A program made the translations under genes and the position numbers. A stretch of DNA of 64,000 bases from Neurospora tetrasperma FGSC 2508 (Eukaryota > Ascomycota > Sordariomycetes > Sordariales > Sordariaceae), in the NCBI RefSeq assembly GCF_000213175.1, contig NW_009799099.1, forward strand, positions 1,439,560-1,503,559. The letters run 5' to 3'. The number at the start of each line of letters is the position of its first letter. Position 1 is the stretch's first letter. Positions 23,909 through 35,194 of the stretch are shown here, piece by piece. The notes under the pieces were generated by a model that made no database searches, had not been told where the DNA came from, and was given only the letters and a program-made list of their open reading frames with translations.

Positions 23909-24917
23909 GTTGGTGCGGCTATTGATGGGTATGATGTAGTGTAGGTATGGTAGAGAGAGAGGTAGGCGTTCACGGTCTTTGGCCTCATCCGATTGTTGGA
24001 ACACTCGATAGTTTGGAAGGTAAGAAACTCTGGAGAGACTACCGACGTGACAACAACAAAACAAAACAAAACAAAACAGAAAAAAACAACGAGATAACAT
24101 GTACCGGAAACGGGCACTTCCCGGTATATCAAGCTGGATGAACGATATCACATGGTCGCAGTCCATCATTACCACCCACCACCACCTTATTCCCCTCACT
24201 TTATCTCGCGGTTCATTATCCCGAAAGGCCTGAATATGTAACCATCAGAACTTGAATCAAAGATAGTGGAGCCATTGGCGCCTGGATATTATGGTTCAAG
24301 GTTCGGATAAGGGACAGGCACTCAACGGTAATCGGGGATTTTCCGCAGGAGTAATCTGCTGACGAGGGTAGAATGATGAATCAGGCTGCTCGCGGCTAAA
24401 ATGCTTCTTCCCCCTTGCCGCTCGCTAACCGACAAGTTGGGGAGTGCGTACATAGGTGGAAAATGGGGGATCGCCGTTACGACGTAACATCTCGCCTTTA
24501 TGGGGCATCCACCCCCACGAGGTAAAAGAGAGCCAAGAGAGTTATTCCATGAATCCCCGGAAAGATTGGCTTCAAGTGATGATGGTCACCTACCTATTTG
24601 AATCTTGACCACGGACAGTACAACATTCTACTTTTATCCACACAATCAGCTAGAATTCTTGAGTTACGAAAAAGCCATGGTATCAAAAACCTCTTGGTCC
24701 TCAACTTCTACTTCAACTCCACCCTAAAATGGCTCCTTCTCAGTAGACATTACGTACTCTTTTCAATATGAGGCTCTGTTTGTGCACTATCGGGACTGCG
24801 TTCTCCATTTTCGACTTTGTCAAAGCTTGCATCATGATGCTTGATGTGTACAATGTGCAAACAGAACTTGATAAAACTTTGAATGATACAGAACAAGCGA
24901 CATGCAACATCTCCTCA
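23909..24917. other. 1.0 kb spacer between DUF2264 and formin
   Basis: It lies between two minus-strand genes, so it holds the DUF2264 promoter and the formin 3' region. It contains a (CAAAA)4 tract at 24057-24076. No coding region is supported. Confidence 0.5.
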
Positions 24918-27900
24918 TCATCCTGTTGTTTCTTTACTTTCTTCAGGATTCGTGTCCGTCGCCGTCGCCGTAGGTGTAGTCTCAGTCTCCTCCGATGCCT
25001 CGGCACCCGTCGCTGTGCCTGGTCGTGGTGATGATGGCCCATCCGTCTTGGCTTCGGCAGCTGAAAGGTCCTCAGCGCTAGCTGAAGGCGCGGCTTCTGA
25101 TCCATCTGCCGCTGTTGACTCGTCCTTCCCTTCCTCCCCGGCGGTGCTAGTCTGGGCTTTTTCTCTCCTCCGCCTTCTCATGTTCCTCTCCTCAGCCGCA
25201 GTCTGTCTCCTCGACTTCCTCAAACTTTCCCTCTTTTCTGCATCATCTTCCGCTCCATCTCCACCCTGGAAGCTTTGCAGCAATGCAGCTGCGCGTCGAG
25301 CGACGTCGTCTTCCTCCGCATCGGGAGCCTCCTTTGTTGGCGGTAGGGCATCGGGGCTGACAAGACCGTTGCCGGCGCCGTCGTCGTCCGTGGTCGCGGA
25401 TGCAGCACTCTTGCCAGTTTGAAGGGCAGCCTCCACCTCGGGGATTTCGTTGAAATCTGGTACTTGTTGGCCTGAAGCGATGCGGACTTGATGTCGGTCC
25501 TTGAGACGTGCTCTCCTCCTCCTGTCTCTTTGGTCTCTGGTTTGCGGAGCAGCCGCTCTGAGCTTCTCGAGTAAACTGTCCATCGCCCCCGTACTCGTTG
25601 GGCTTGCCGGTCCTTGTGCCTCGCTCGCTTGCAAAGCCTTGAACTGGGCATTCTTGCGTTTCATCGATGCCTCGTTCCGCTTACGCTGCTCTTCCAGTTG
25701 AATGTTCTTCTCGCGCGACCTCTTCCACTCCATGATGAACGACGCCAGCTTGGAAAAGAATTCGCGACGAGCATTGTCGTCTGACGGGTCTTCGCCGTAA
25801 AAGACCATGATGTCATTGTATGTGCGCACCATCTCTTCCAGATACAACTGCATTTGCTCTGCCTTGAATCGAGCATCCTTCATGACCCTCTGCACAATCT
25901 GCGACACGCGATCCTGGGGATGGAACTTCTTCGGATCGGAGAGATTGCCTGAGTCAAGAGACATTTGCACGTTCTTGATGTTGTCGATATACCTCTTGGC
26001 ATCAGCCTGAAGCTGTTCGATGTTGATCTTCTGGGCCGCAATAACGCCCTCGATGTCCTTGGCGAAATCTTCCCACTCTGGGTATTGCTGGCGCACAATA
26101 CGTTCGACGAGATCCGCAAGCGTCGATTCGTTCTTGTCGTCCTTCACCATACCGAGTCTGGCAAGAGAAGAGAGTTTGAAACCGCGGGCTTGCTTGTTCG
26201 CATCGTTCATATAGTTACCGATATCCAAGATGAGGCCGAGTACGTTCATAAGGGACACGGAATCTCTCAAAGATTCGGACACTGCTACAACGGCGCGCAT
26301 CTTTTCGGTAATCTCCTCGTATTCTTGTTCGAAGCTGCGAGTCAGTGCAAGGGCCCTCATCCTACTCTTCCAGTAGTGATGAAGTTCGAACGCCGTATAC
26401 AGATATATCTGATCCTGTCTTGTGAGCTCGTTAGGATCCTGTTCTCGGGTATCTTTGCCGGCATCTGGTCCAGTCCAGTCCTTGCTATATGGTGCCATAA
26501 CTTTGGCAGTGTTATCCGAAATGTTGCAAAGATCATCCTTCTGCAGGAAATCCATGACGACGGGGTTGTCTAGCACGTCTTTGTCGCAGTGAATGATCAT
26601 CTGCACCACCTTCTCAACAGGGAACTGTGAGAATTTGGCAAGCGCGATTTCTGTAAACTGTTAGCGTGAGGCTTTCATAGAGTTGCGGCTCATCATCCGT
26701 TTCTTACCGAATGCCTTGCGCAAATCGTTGGAGATGATCTGCTTCTTGTCATCCTTCTTGGCACCTCCACCGCCAAGCTTCTTGATCTCCTTCGCCATGA
26801 ACAACTTCTCAACTTCGTCCAGAATACCCTTCTTGCTGAGCTCATGATACTTTTCTTCCCTCGACTCAGGGGACGGTGTATGTGCCGCCCAGTGCGTTGC
26901 CAGTGGCGTGTCGACCTTGTCCCAATGGAAAGCCTTGAGCTTCTTCTTGGGCCGGACGACAGGTAGCCCAACAGAATTGGTCGCGGGAAGCCCGGCGTTC
27001 TGTGCCAAGAAGCGGCCCGAAGCAGGACCTGGCATGGGAGGAGGTGGTGGTGGTGGCATACCAGGCATACCAGGCATGGGAGGGGGCGGAGGCGGAGGTG
27101 GTGGCATACCAGCCATACCCGGCATTGGCGGAGGAGGTGGCGGCGGCGGCGGCGGCGGTGGACCACCAGCGCCAGGCATCGGAGGAGCAGCACCCGGAAG
27201 GCCTCCTGGCGGCGGCGGAGGAGGGGAGGAGGAGGAGGAGGAGGCGGCGGCGGCGGCGGAGGCCCGCCCGCACTGGGAATCGGAGCTGGGGCGCCCGGGA
27301 GGAAGCCAGGGGGCGGCGGAGGCGGAGGCGGCGGGGGTGGTGGAGGTGGAGGGCCCGATGCCGTGGCTGGTGCAGACGGTCCGGTAGCATCGGTAACTTG
27401 AATTTTGGGAGTCTCGGTATCGCTGGGTGTGATGGGTGTCTGGGACTCCATGCTGGGATGCGAGGGACCGGTTGTAATACCATCTCCTTCCTCGGAGTCG
27501 CTGGCATCGTACCTTCTGACCTTCCCAGTGAGTTCGTTGAACATACCATTGGTCTGCTTGGGGTCCACGACAGGCCTCCTGATCTTGACCACGCGAGGCT
27601 TCTCGTACACGATCTCGCCGTCGTCCCCGATCTCGACATCGCTCTCCTCTAGAACGTCCTCGACATGTTCTGACCGGGAACCAACAGGCTTTCTGGGTAT
27701 TCTGGTCGACCTCTTGACACTGCCAAGCATGCTGTTGGTGAAGTCCTTGGGTGGCACACCCTCCGGTGTGTCGTCGCCAAAGCCATCCATCTCCTCCCGA
27801 AGAGCTCGGAGCCTATCCGAAGGGCCGATCACTTCGCCCCATACTCTTCCTTCAAGCTTGAACTGCGTCTTTTGGCGCTCAATCTGCATTTGCAGGCGCT

Positions 27901-30439
27901 CCAGAAGCCTCTCGCGATCGAGGATGCCTTGCATGCGAGCCACGTCTTCCTCACCAAGCTTAGCGTTGCCCTTGGAGGCGTTGGAGGCAGCTACATCTTG
28001 AGCGTCGCGAAGCATGAGGTACAGTTCGCGGGTCTCTAGCTCGTAGCGTTGCGCCTCCTTTGCCCGCAGGGTCTGCAAACTGGCAAGCTCCGACTTGAGA
28101 CCCTCAGCACGCCTTTTCTGGGCCTCGATGAACATGGCTTGCTCATCAATCTGCTTTTGTAGCTTAGCCACCAGACCATCTGCTCCCAAGGCCAGTCTCT
28201 CCTTCATCTCATCCCTCTCCGCCATAGCGGCATCAGCTATCTGCCGGGCTTCGAGGGCCTCATCTAGAGCTTGACGTGCTTCAGAGTCGGTATGGAGCTT
28301 ATCTAACAGACTTTGAACGGTGAAGTTGAGACTCTGCTTGAGGTCCATGTCCGGCAACCGGCGGTCCATAGCTACGTAGCTGAGCATGGAGTCCACCAGC
28401 TGGAACATGCGCAATCTCTCCTCGCCATCATTGTCCCTGATCAACAGCAAATGCTGGAGAGCAGATACAAAGTAGTCCTGTGTCTTGGTTCCATTAAGCC
28501 GCTGCTGTATAGCATCTACAATTTGTACCGGGTCGTTGAGGTCCTTAACCTCACCCTCGATACTATCTTTGATGCTGCTGTTCTCACGCTCGAGCATATC
28601 CTCATAGTCGATAGCTTCGTTGGAGCGGAACCGCTCGATTTGCTTGTCAATCAGCTCATACTGAAAGGCCTCCATCTTGTTCAGGATACGCCTGATGCCA
28701 CAGGCCGTAAACTGAGCCCGAATGTGGATGCGCAGCTGCAGGTCCTTCTCAGGGGCATCGACCAACATGTTGACCAAGATGAGGGTAGCAACGGCGTATT
28801 CCATAAGCAGATTCTCCATGCCAATGCCACCACTTCGTACCTCCTCACTAGCACCGACCAAACTGCCCATCTTTCCGCGGCCGTCGACGGTGACCTCAAC
28901 AAGACGCATCCAAGCATCGAAGCGCCCGTTTTCACCTTGCTGGGCTTTGACGACGTCCATGGCCTCGATGACCTTGACATGGCCCTTGCCTTCGCCCCAA
29001 TGGCAGAGGAATGTCAGGACTTCGCTGACAAGCTTCCGGGTGGTGAGCCGAGGTGATATAAGGGAGGTGGCCAGAGCCACAATAACCTGTTGGTGAGCTA
29101 GCGCATCGTCTGCGCCAAACTTGTTGTTCATAAGAGCCTTCAAACACTTGACAATGTCATATTCTCGGTCCAAGTTCTTATCCAATCTTCCATTATCCGG
29201 CTGAGCAGGTCCATAGGCAGTCTTTCGGTTCATCTTTAGCAGGACATTGGTCAAGGCGATCTGTCCCTGACAGTCGATGAAGCGCTTGACCCAGCCGATC
29301 TGCTGTGTCCGAAGGTTGACTTCGAGTCCCCCGAGCCCTTTGCTGTCCAGAGCGTTTTCCATGACCTTGCGCACATACCACTCGGGGCTGCCTTCGTCAT
29401 CGGAGGATTGGGTAATATCGACATTGCTGTATTGGCCAATCTTGGCCGTCTGTCTGCGCTTCTGTTCGCCCTGCCACTCGGTGAGTCGATCCTGGTAAAT
29501 CAAGGTCCATTTCTTCGCGGCGGGGTATGCGATCATCTGGCGCTTGGCCTGGTCCGGGAGGTTGTGCCATCCTCGCTTTTGCATCAGGTTTATGAACATC
29601 TGTTCAATCACATTGTCATCGTCTGGCTTGGGAAAGTTGAATCCTTCGGAGCCCTGGTGGCCGGCAGCGACCTTGGTTAACCGCTGGGTATCTCTGTCCT
29701 TGTGGGCATGGGGAGAAAGGTAGGATGACTGAGACGAAGTACTAGGGAGTCCTATCCTGGATGAGCGATGGCTGGTTCCTGGGGCTTCTTGGTAGTGTCC
29801 GTCCCTACCTGAGTAGATGCTGGCATTGTCGCCCGAACTGCGGGTTGTCATGTACGAGTGGCCTCTTGAATTGTACCCGGGCAAACTGCTCTCTCTCGGT
29901 GGTCCCCATTGCTGAAACTGGGCCTGGCGGCCCGTGGAGGCCATGGTGATGTTAGCGGTAGCGAGAGTTGAGCGCGAACTTGATGCGCTGGGTGACTGCC
30001 CATTATAGGGGGAGCTTGGGCTTTGGTCGATGGTAGGATACTGGTGGAAGTCACCGGTGCCTTTGTTTAGGTGGTGTGGTACTAGCTCTCGCCTTAGGGG
30101 CATTTGGTCGGGCCTGGGAAGGTGGTCGAGGGCGACGGGGGAGCGATTGTCGGGGGAAACAGGGTCATAGGGGATCGTCGTGACGACCCCTGCCGTCATG
30201 TTGAGGCCAGATTCGGGCGTGTCGGGACGGTCCAGCGATATTACAGACGAGTCCCGGTAATGGCGCGAACTGCGTGCGGTATGGGTGCTGGCGGCGTCGT
30301 TGTCGGCGGCAAGGTATCGACCACCCTCATCACTTGCGTTCCGTTTGTCGGCCTTGTTCTTGCCAGTGGCTCTCGAGAAGAAGGAGGAGGCCTTGCCGCT
30401 CGAGGAGGTAGCCCTCCCATTCTTGTCGTGGGAGGACAT
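24918..30439 (-). CDS. Diaphanous-related formin (BNI1/SepA type), FH1 frameshifted
   Basis: Nucleates and elongates actin filaments for hyphal-tip growth and the septal actin ring. The start is ATG at 30439 (MSSHDKNGRATSSSGKASSF). One intron is clear at 26651-26707, joining LRKAF to EIALAKFSQFPVEK. Domain order: disordered N-terminus; GTPase-binding/FH3 (about 285-720, from NVIEQMFINLMQKRGWHNLP); coiled coil (about 760-930); FH1 poly-Pro (about 1030-1150); FH2 from KKKLKAFHWDKVD (about 1165 on); and a C-terminal autoregulatory DAD, MDSLLEKLRAA, with a following basic patch RDRRRRARLKDRH. The reading frame slips by one base inside the proline codons near 27223-27226. The sum of exons (5,465 nt) is one short of a multiple of three; with the missing base the protein would be 1,821 residues, normal for filamentous-fungal BNI1. 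As given, translation after the slip loses FH2. Confidence 0.95.
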
Positions 30440-33207
30440 GGCGCGGGACGGGATGTGTGAAGCGGCCGCTTCGCTACCGGCAGGGCAGTACACCAGAGTA
30501 CAGTCCCAGCAGCGCAAGCTGCCTACGTGTTGTTCGGGGGTGGTTCCTCAGCAATAGGCGAGCGGGTATCGTGGGTATCTGGATCGCTGCAGAGGGGCGT
30601 CGAGGGGTGTCGAGGGGCCGGGCCGGGTCGGGTCTCGTCTCGAGGCGCAGAGTGGGTAGTTGTATAGGCAATCAATGCGCGGGTGGGTCAATTGGTAAAT
30701 GAGTGCGTTGGAATGGATACGGAGCAAATGCCGTCAATGGACTCGGTGTCTGAGGCCCTGGGTGGATCGCATCATGTTCTTTGCGGGCAATAACGGTTGG
30801 TGAGCATGGCCTTCCTGCTGCATGAACCGGTGGTGTTTTTAGCATGAGGTCAAGTTGAGGCGTTCGGAGGGTAGCCGTGCCCGGGCAAGCTTTTGCGCAG
30901 AGGCGGGCCTCGAGGTAGGCTAGCTGCTAGCACTGCTAGCTGGTGGGATGAGCGCACTCGGACGAGATGTGTATGGATGTGTGCTGACCCAAACTAGACT
31001 GCATCGAGACCGTGTTGCCAATACGATCCAGATGGGAAATAGCCCGATCTTCGAAGGGAATGGAACTGAAGTGAAAGTCAAAGGGGTCAAGTCGCAAACG
31101 TACGGGCGGGCGCAAATATCCGTACCCGCGTCTGTCCGTGTAGCGTAGCCGGCGAAACCTGGAGATACCTAGGTAGGTAGTAGTGTAGGATGTCGTCGAC
31201 TTCGACTTCTGGATCTCGTGTTGGAAATATAGATGGAGTACTGTAGTTACCTACCTAGTATGTAGTGTAGTGTACTGGCGACCTGGCTGACGGCAAGGAG
31301 GGGTGATGAGTAGGTAGGTAGGTTTGCGACACTCACAGCTCGCTCGCTACCAAAAGTGCTAGAGTACTTAGATAAGGTAGCTACGCCGAGGCTGAACTAG
31401 GAGAACAACAAAGTCCCGTTCGTTGGTCAAACCGTCAGGGCTTCGTCAGGGACGGACTCTCCCGTTCGAGGGGTCTGGTGGATTTGGCCCAGGTTGTTGG
31501 CGGTACCTAACTTTGGGGTGGAAGCGCGCGCGCGCGTGGGGCACTGGAGGGCCTGTCTTGGACGGGCTTAGTTACTACCCACTCGGACGAAATTGAAGGT
31601 TGATTTGAGATCGGGCGGCAAATGAATGGTGGTCTTCTATGAGCGATGATTGGGAAAGAAAAGGAGCAATGGCAACGACGACGGGTGGAGCGTCGTCCGG
31701 TGGTGGCTGGCTCACCCGCGAATTATCAGCTATAGAGACAAGCTCGGGAAAAGGAGAGGCAGAGGCAGATGACCATTCAAAAGTTACAGCGAGACTGAGG
31801 TGAAGTGGTTGAATGATGAGCCGAATGAGAGATCACTTGAGAGAGTGAGGTTGGGGTTCCTTGCCGTCAATGAACGCGAACAATGCTCGGCAATCGCAGG
31901 GGCAACTTCAGCATGGCGCGGGAGGGTGCACCGTGCACTCTTAACAGCTGCACCTTCTGATGGGAGACCTCAACATCACAGCAAAGGGGCCCGGGGTCTC
32001 GATGCGCTGAAAGCGGTTTAGCTGGGCACATCATCACCCCTGATGTCTTGAATCACAGGCGGGGAATTTGTTAGTGGTCAAGACGCAGGGCTGTCCGGGT
32101 TTCTTCCATTCTTTCATTTTCCCATCCACCATCCGAAACATCCATCTGAACCTAACCGATGGTTCATATAAAGTGATGGAATCACAAATCGGCACAGAAT
32201 AGGATGAAACTAAAACCTGGAAAGAAACTCAATCAAAGAAGCTTATCAGCCGAGTACTGAAAAGGCCGCTGGTCAACCTGAAACGATACGCATAATGGTG
32301 ATAAAGATCATCTTCGTATGCATTGGTGGCACATTCAGCGGCGCCATAGGTACATGTCCACATTACCATGTGCATACATACAATAGCATAAGTAGGCATA
32401 GCGGCTGGAACTATGAGTTGGCTAATCCTCCACCTTCCCAAAGTGCCCCTGGTGGGGGCAGATTGATATGATGGAATCACATCGAACTGATATTAAAATT
32501 GGTTCATGATCCCTTGCCCAATCATCACCGTTCTATCCGAGTACCATCATCCCTGCGTCTCACTATCCCTACCAAAAGAGGTCAAGATGATCTGAAGACA
32601 AAAGAATAAAAGTCCTCAAGCTAGAGGTATGAGCGAGAAACACACATGTGGAGGTCGAAAACTGTATAGGAACAGATGTTGTTGGTTGAAAGACATCCTA
32701 TGAGATCCCTACATGAGGCCGTTGATGCCCCTGGATCATCAGGGCAGTTTGTTAGGTTTCTGCATCTCATCAACCTTGCGAGGGTGTCGTTCCGTTGCTA
32801 TTTTGGGCCCGGGCCTCGCTCAGTCGGGCCATGCCTGGCACAGAGACCCGATACATGGAAGGGCCGGGTGAGCCCAGTCCAGGAACGCTACAGTGCACTG
32901 TTCCACAACGTCCGGGCTGTCAAGCCCAGGTGGCTACAGTACTGCGCGCGCAGTTAGCGCAGGTACACCTTTCCGCACACGATTACGTACCGCATTTGTA
33001 TATGTTACTGTACTAGTATGCAGTCGGTTTGTCGCAAGTGGAACCTCCGTAGGCAACAGGGGCACTTTCGCCGCGGCCACCACATCTGGCTTGTTCAGCC
33101 TCATAGCCTTTAATCACAACCTCAAGTCCTCTTCAGCCGAGACTATCACATTCTGTAACTGGACTCGTTGAAGTCCTTGCACGGCAGCGGGCCAGGTTGT
33201 CGTCATC
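30440..33207. other. 2.8 kb divergent spacer upstream of formin
   Basis: It holds the formin promoter/leader and the promoter of the small membrane-protein gene. Repeats of GTAGGTAG type occur near 31165-31180, 31246-31275 and 31308-31324, and there is a (GC)6 tract at 31524-31536. Open frames are short and without recognisable content. Confidence 0.5.
31524..31536. repeat. Alternating GC tract
   Basis: Six GC dinucleotides in a row, in the long spacer upstream of the formin gene. Confidence 0.9.
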
Positions 33208-33802
33208 ATGGGCGCCGACTTTTCCGCGATCAAGGTGAGCAAGACAAAGACACAGACATTCAAGAGATCAGTCACGATTCTATGCTGTTCGTTACCCAGT
33301 CACTAACCTCTTCGGACACATATAGACATTAATTGTCCCTGCGATCATAGCCCTGATTCTATACCTCGTATTAACCTTCGCCGTCATTCCCATCTGGCAA
33401 CGACACCGAAACCGCTACAGCCAATATCTTCCGCTCGAGACGATAACCGATGGAGCATCATCCCTGCGTGCACGCCTCACCGATCGCATTACTACATGGT
33501 TTATAACTTCGGCGTGGAGGGCCAGACTTCAAGATCGCATCGATGTGGCTGATAACCGCCCAAGTACTGACTTTGATTCGGATGACGGGGAGGAGCTGAA
33601 CGAAGTGGATGAAGCTCTCAGGAGGGCTCTGGAGCGCCGTGAACAGCCTACAATCGACGATAGCAATAGGAGGCTAAGTAGAGAGTCAGTGACCGTATCC
33701 TCCCCCCCCCTCAAGCTTCCTGAGGCTAAAAATGTGTACAGTCTGGAGCAGGGCTTTCGGGACGATAGCGACGAGGAGATAGATGATCGCACGGGGAGGT
33801 AA
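33208..33802 (+). CDS. Small single-pass membrane protein, unknown function
   Basis: Two exons, 33208-33234 and 33326-33802, give 167 residues. The 9-codon first exon (MGADFSAIK) joins in phase to the second across a 91-nt intron. One strong membrane segment lies at about residues 10-32, rich in Ile/Leu/Val/Ala, followed directly by basic QRHRNR, so the C-terminal tail is predicted to be cytosolic. The tail is hydrophilic, with an acidic stretch DSDDGEELNEVDEA and an acidic end DDSDEEIDDRTGR. I do not recognise a named family; it looks like a fungus-specific tail-exposed membrane protein. It is divergent from formin and followed by PPT1 on the same strand. Confidence 0.75.
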
Positions 33803-35194
33803 CATGTTAGCTTGGCTAAGGGTATTTACGGCAATAAGCACAATTTCGAGTCCATAGACAACCGACAAAGAAGGTACATGCAGGATCATATTGGAGTAAT
33901 GGCATGACCAAAACATTGAAGTTACGGGGTTTGACTGGGTTTTCTTGGACATGGTATGTTAGGGGAAGCACGGCAGAGTACATGGTCATGGGAACACTTC
34001 CTCGACTTGAGCAGGACCGAGTAATACCATGAGGCGCTACTTTCGAGATTTGTGATCTTGTGTTTCTATTTGCTACCGATGAATACAACCTCTATTGCCA
34101 TACTTCGGTGTAGCACTTTGACTGACTCAATTCTTTTCAACTCTCTCAAACTGGTGATATATGATTGACCAGCAGCTGGCTTCGCTCGGCGGGATCAACT
34201 CTTCAAGACGCCGAGATTCTCTCAAGCATTCTGACGAGTGGCCTATATCAGATTCCGACCCTCCACCATCACGGCACATTCCGAATTCCCATATCAGCTC
34301 CGGTATGTATGACGATCCCGCCTTGTTTACCCACGTGGTGCCCCGGAACAGCGGGTCCGGCATCGTGGGGTTGGTTCCCCCACACGGTCTCGGAGGCTCC
34401 ACTAAAGTGTACCCCGTCACCGTACCAAAGTTACCGCCCGGTATGAACCGTTCGCGACTGCCGTTATCCATGATAACGACCAAGATTTGCGGGCTTCCGA
34501 AGATCAACGTGGACCGGGACCTGGAGCCAGACGGAGCCTTTGAACCCACCGGCGCAACGAACTTTATGATCTTGAGATGGCAGCAGTTCGTGACCGTCTT
34601 GGGCAGCAAATTCATTAATTGTTTTATACACCAGAACGAAAGCTCGTTCACGGATGGATAGGAAAAAAAACAAAAAAAAACAAGCCGATTGCCGCGCCGA
34701 GACACCCTAATGTCCCATCGTTAGTCGCATATGCGGGGCAATTTTATTTTTGTAGCCCGCAACCCGCACTGAATGCCGCTTGTCAGTCTCCGATCTCCGA
34801 TTTGCGCAAGATTGACCAGATACTTTCTGTCAAACTGAACTTGACATCTTTTCTTCTACGGCCAACTTCCTAACCCGTACCCTTCTGGCATATCTGACTA
34901 CATATTTCTCTTTCTTTCAAGCTGGATACTTTTGTTTACACTGTAGCATATTTTCTCATCTAACCCCATCTCTCATACGTTTTCGCCCTCACTGGCCCCG
35001 TGTACCTGACTTATAAAAAGCGAAGAACGGCCATCCTTGTCCGGTTCCAGTTGTTTCCTTTGGACTCTTTCTTTCTTTGGGTAATCCAAATTCTTTTTCC
35101 GCATGTTGGCGCGCCCGAATCCAAGGTAGCAGCCACAGTATCACCCGGATACACACCCAGGACACCCACACATCGCCCACATAAACCAGAGACA
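33803..35194. other. 1.4 kb spacer with overlapping open frames
   Basis: It holds the 3' end of the membrane-protein gene and the PPT1 promoter, whose pyrimidine-rich leader runs about 34850-35190. The part at 34127-34705 is open on both strands (see separate entry). An A-rich tract lies at 34661-34682. Confidence 0.5.
34161..34661 (+). other. Ambiguous ORF, 166 codons, with antisense ORF
   Basis: A + strand frame opens with MIDQQLASLGGINSSRRRDS, while a 192-codon minus frame covers 34127-34705. Neither has a recognised domain. The + frame starts Ser/Arg-rich and charged, as many fungal proteins do, but a potential splice donor (GTATGT near 34302) and lack of homology leave it undecided. It may be a lineage-specific gene, a relic or chance. 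Confidence 0.22.

Noticed and set aside
27206-27273. 68-nt intron restoring the formin frame
   Set aside because: GT and AG ends and length fit, but the coding strand has no adenine between the donor and the acceptor AG, so no branch point exists; it would also delete proline codons typical of FH1.
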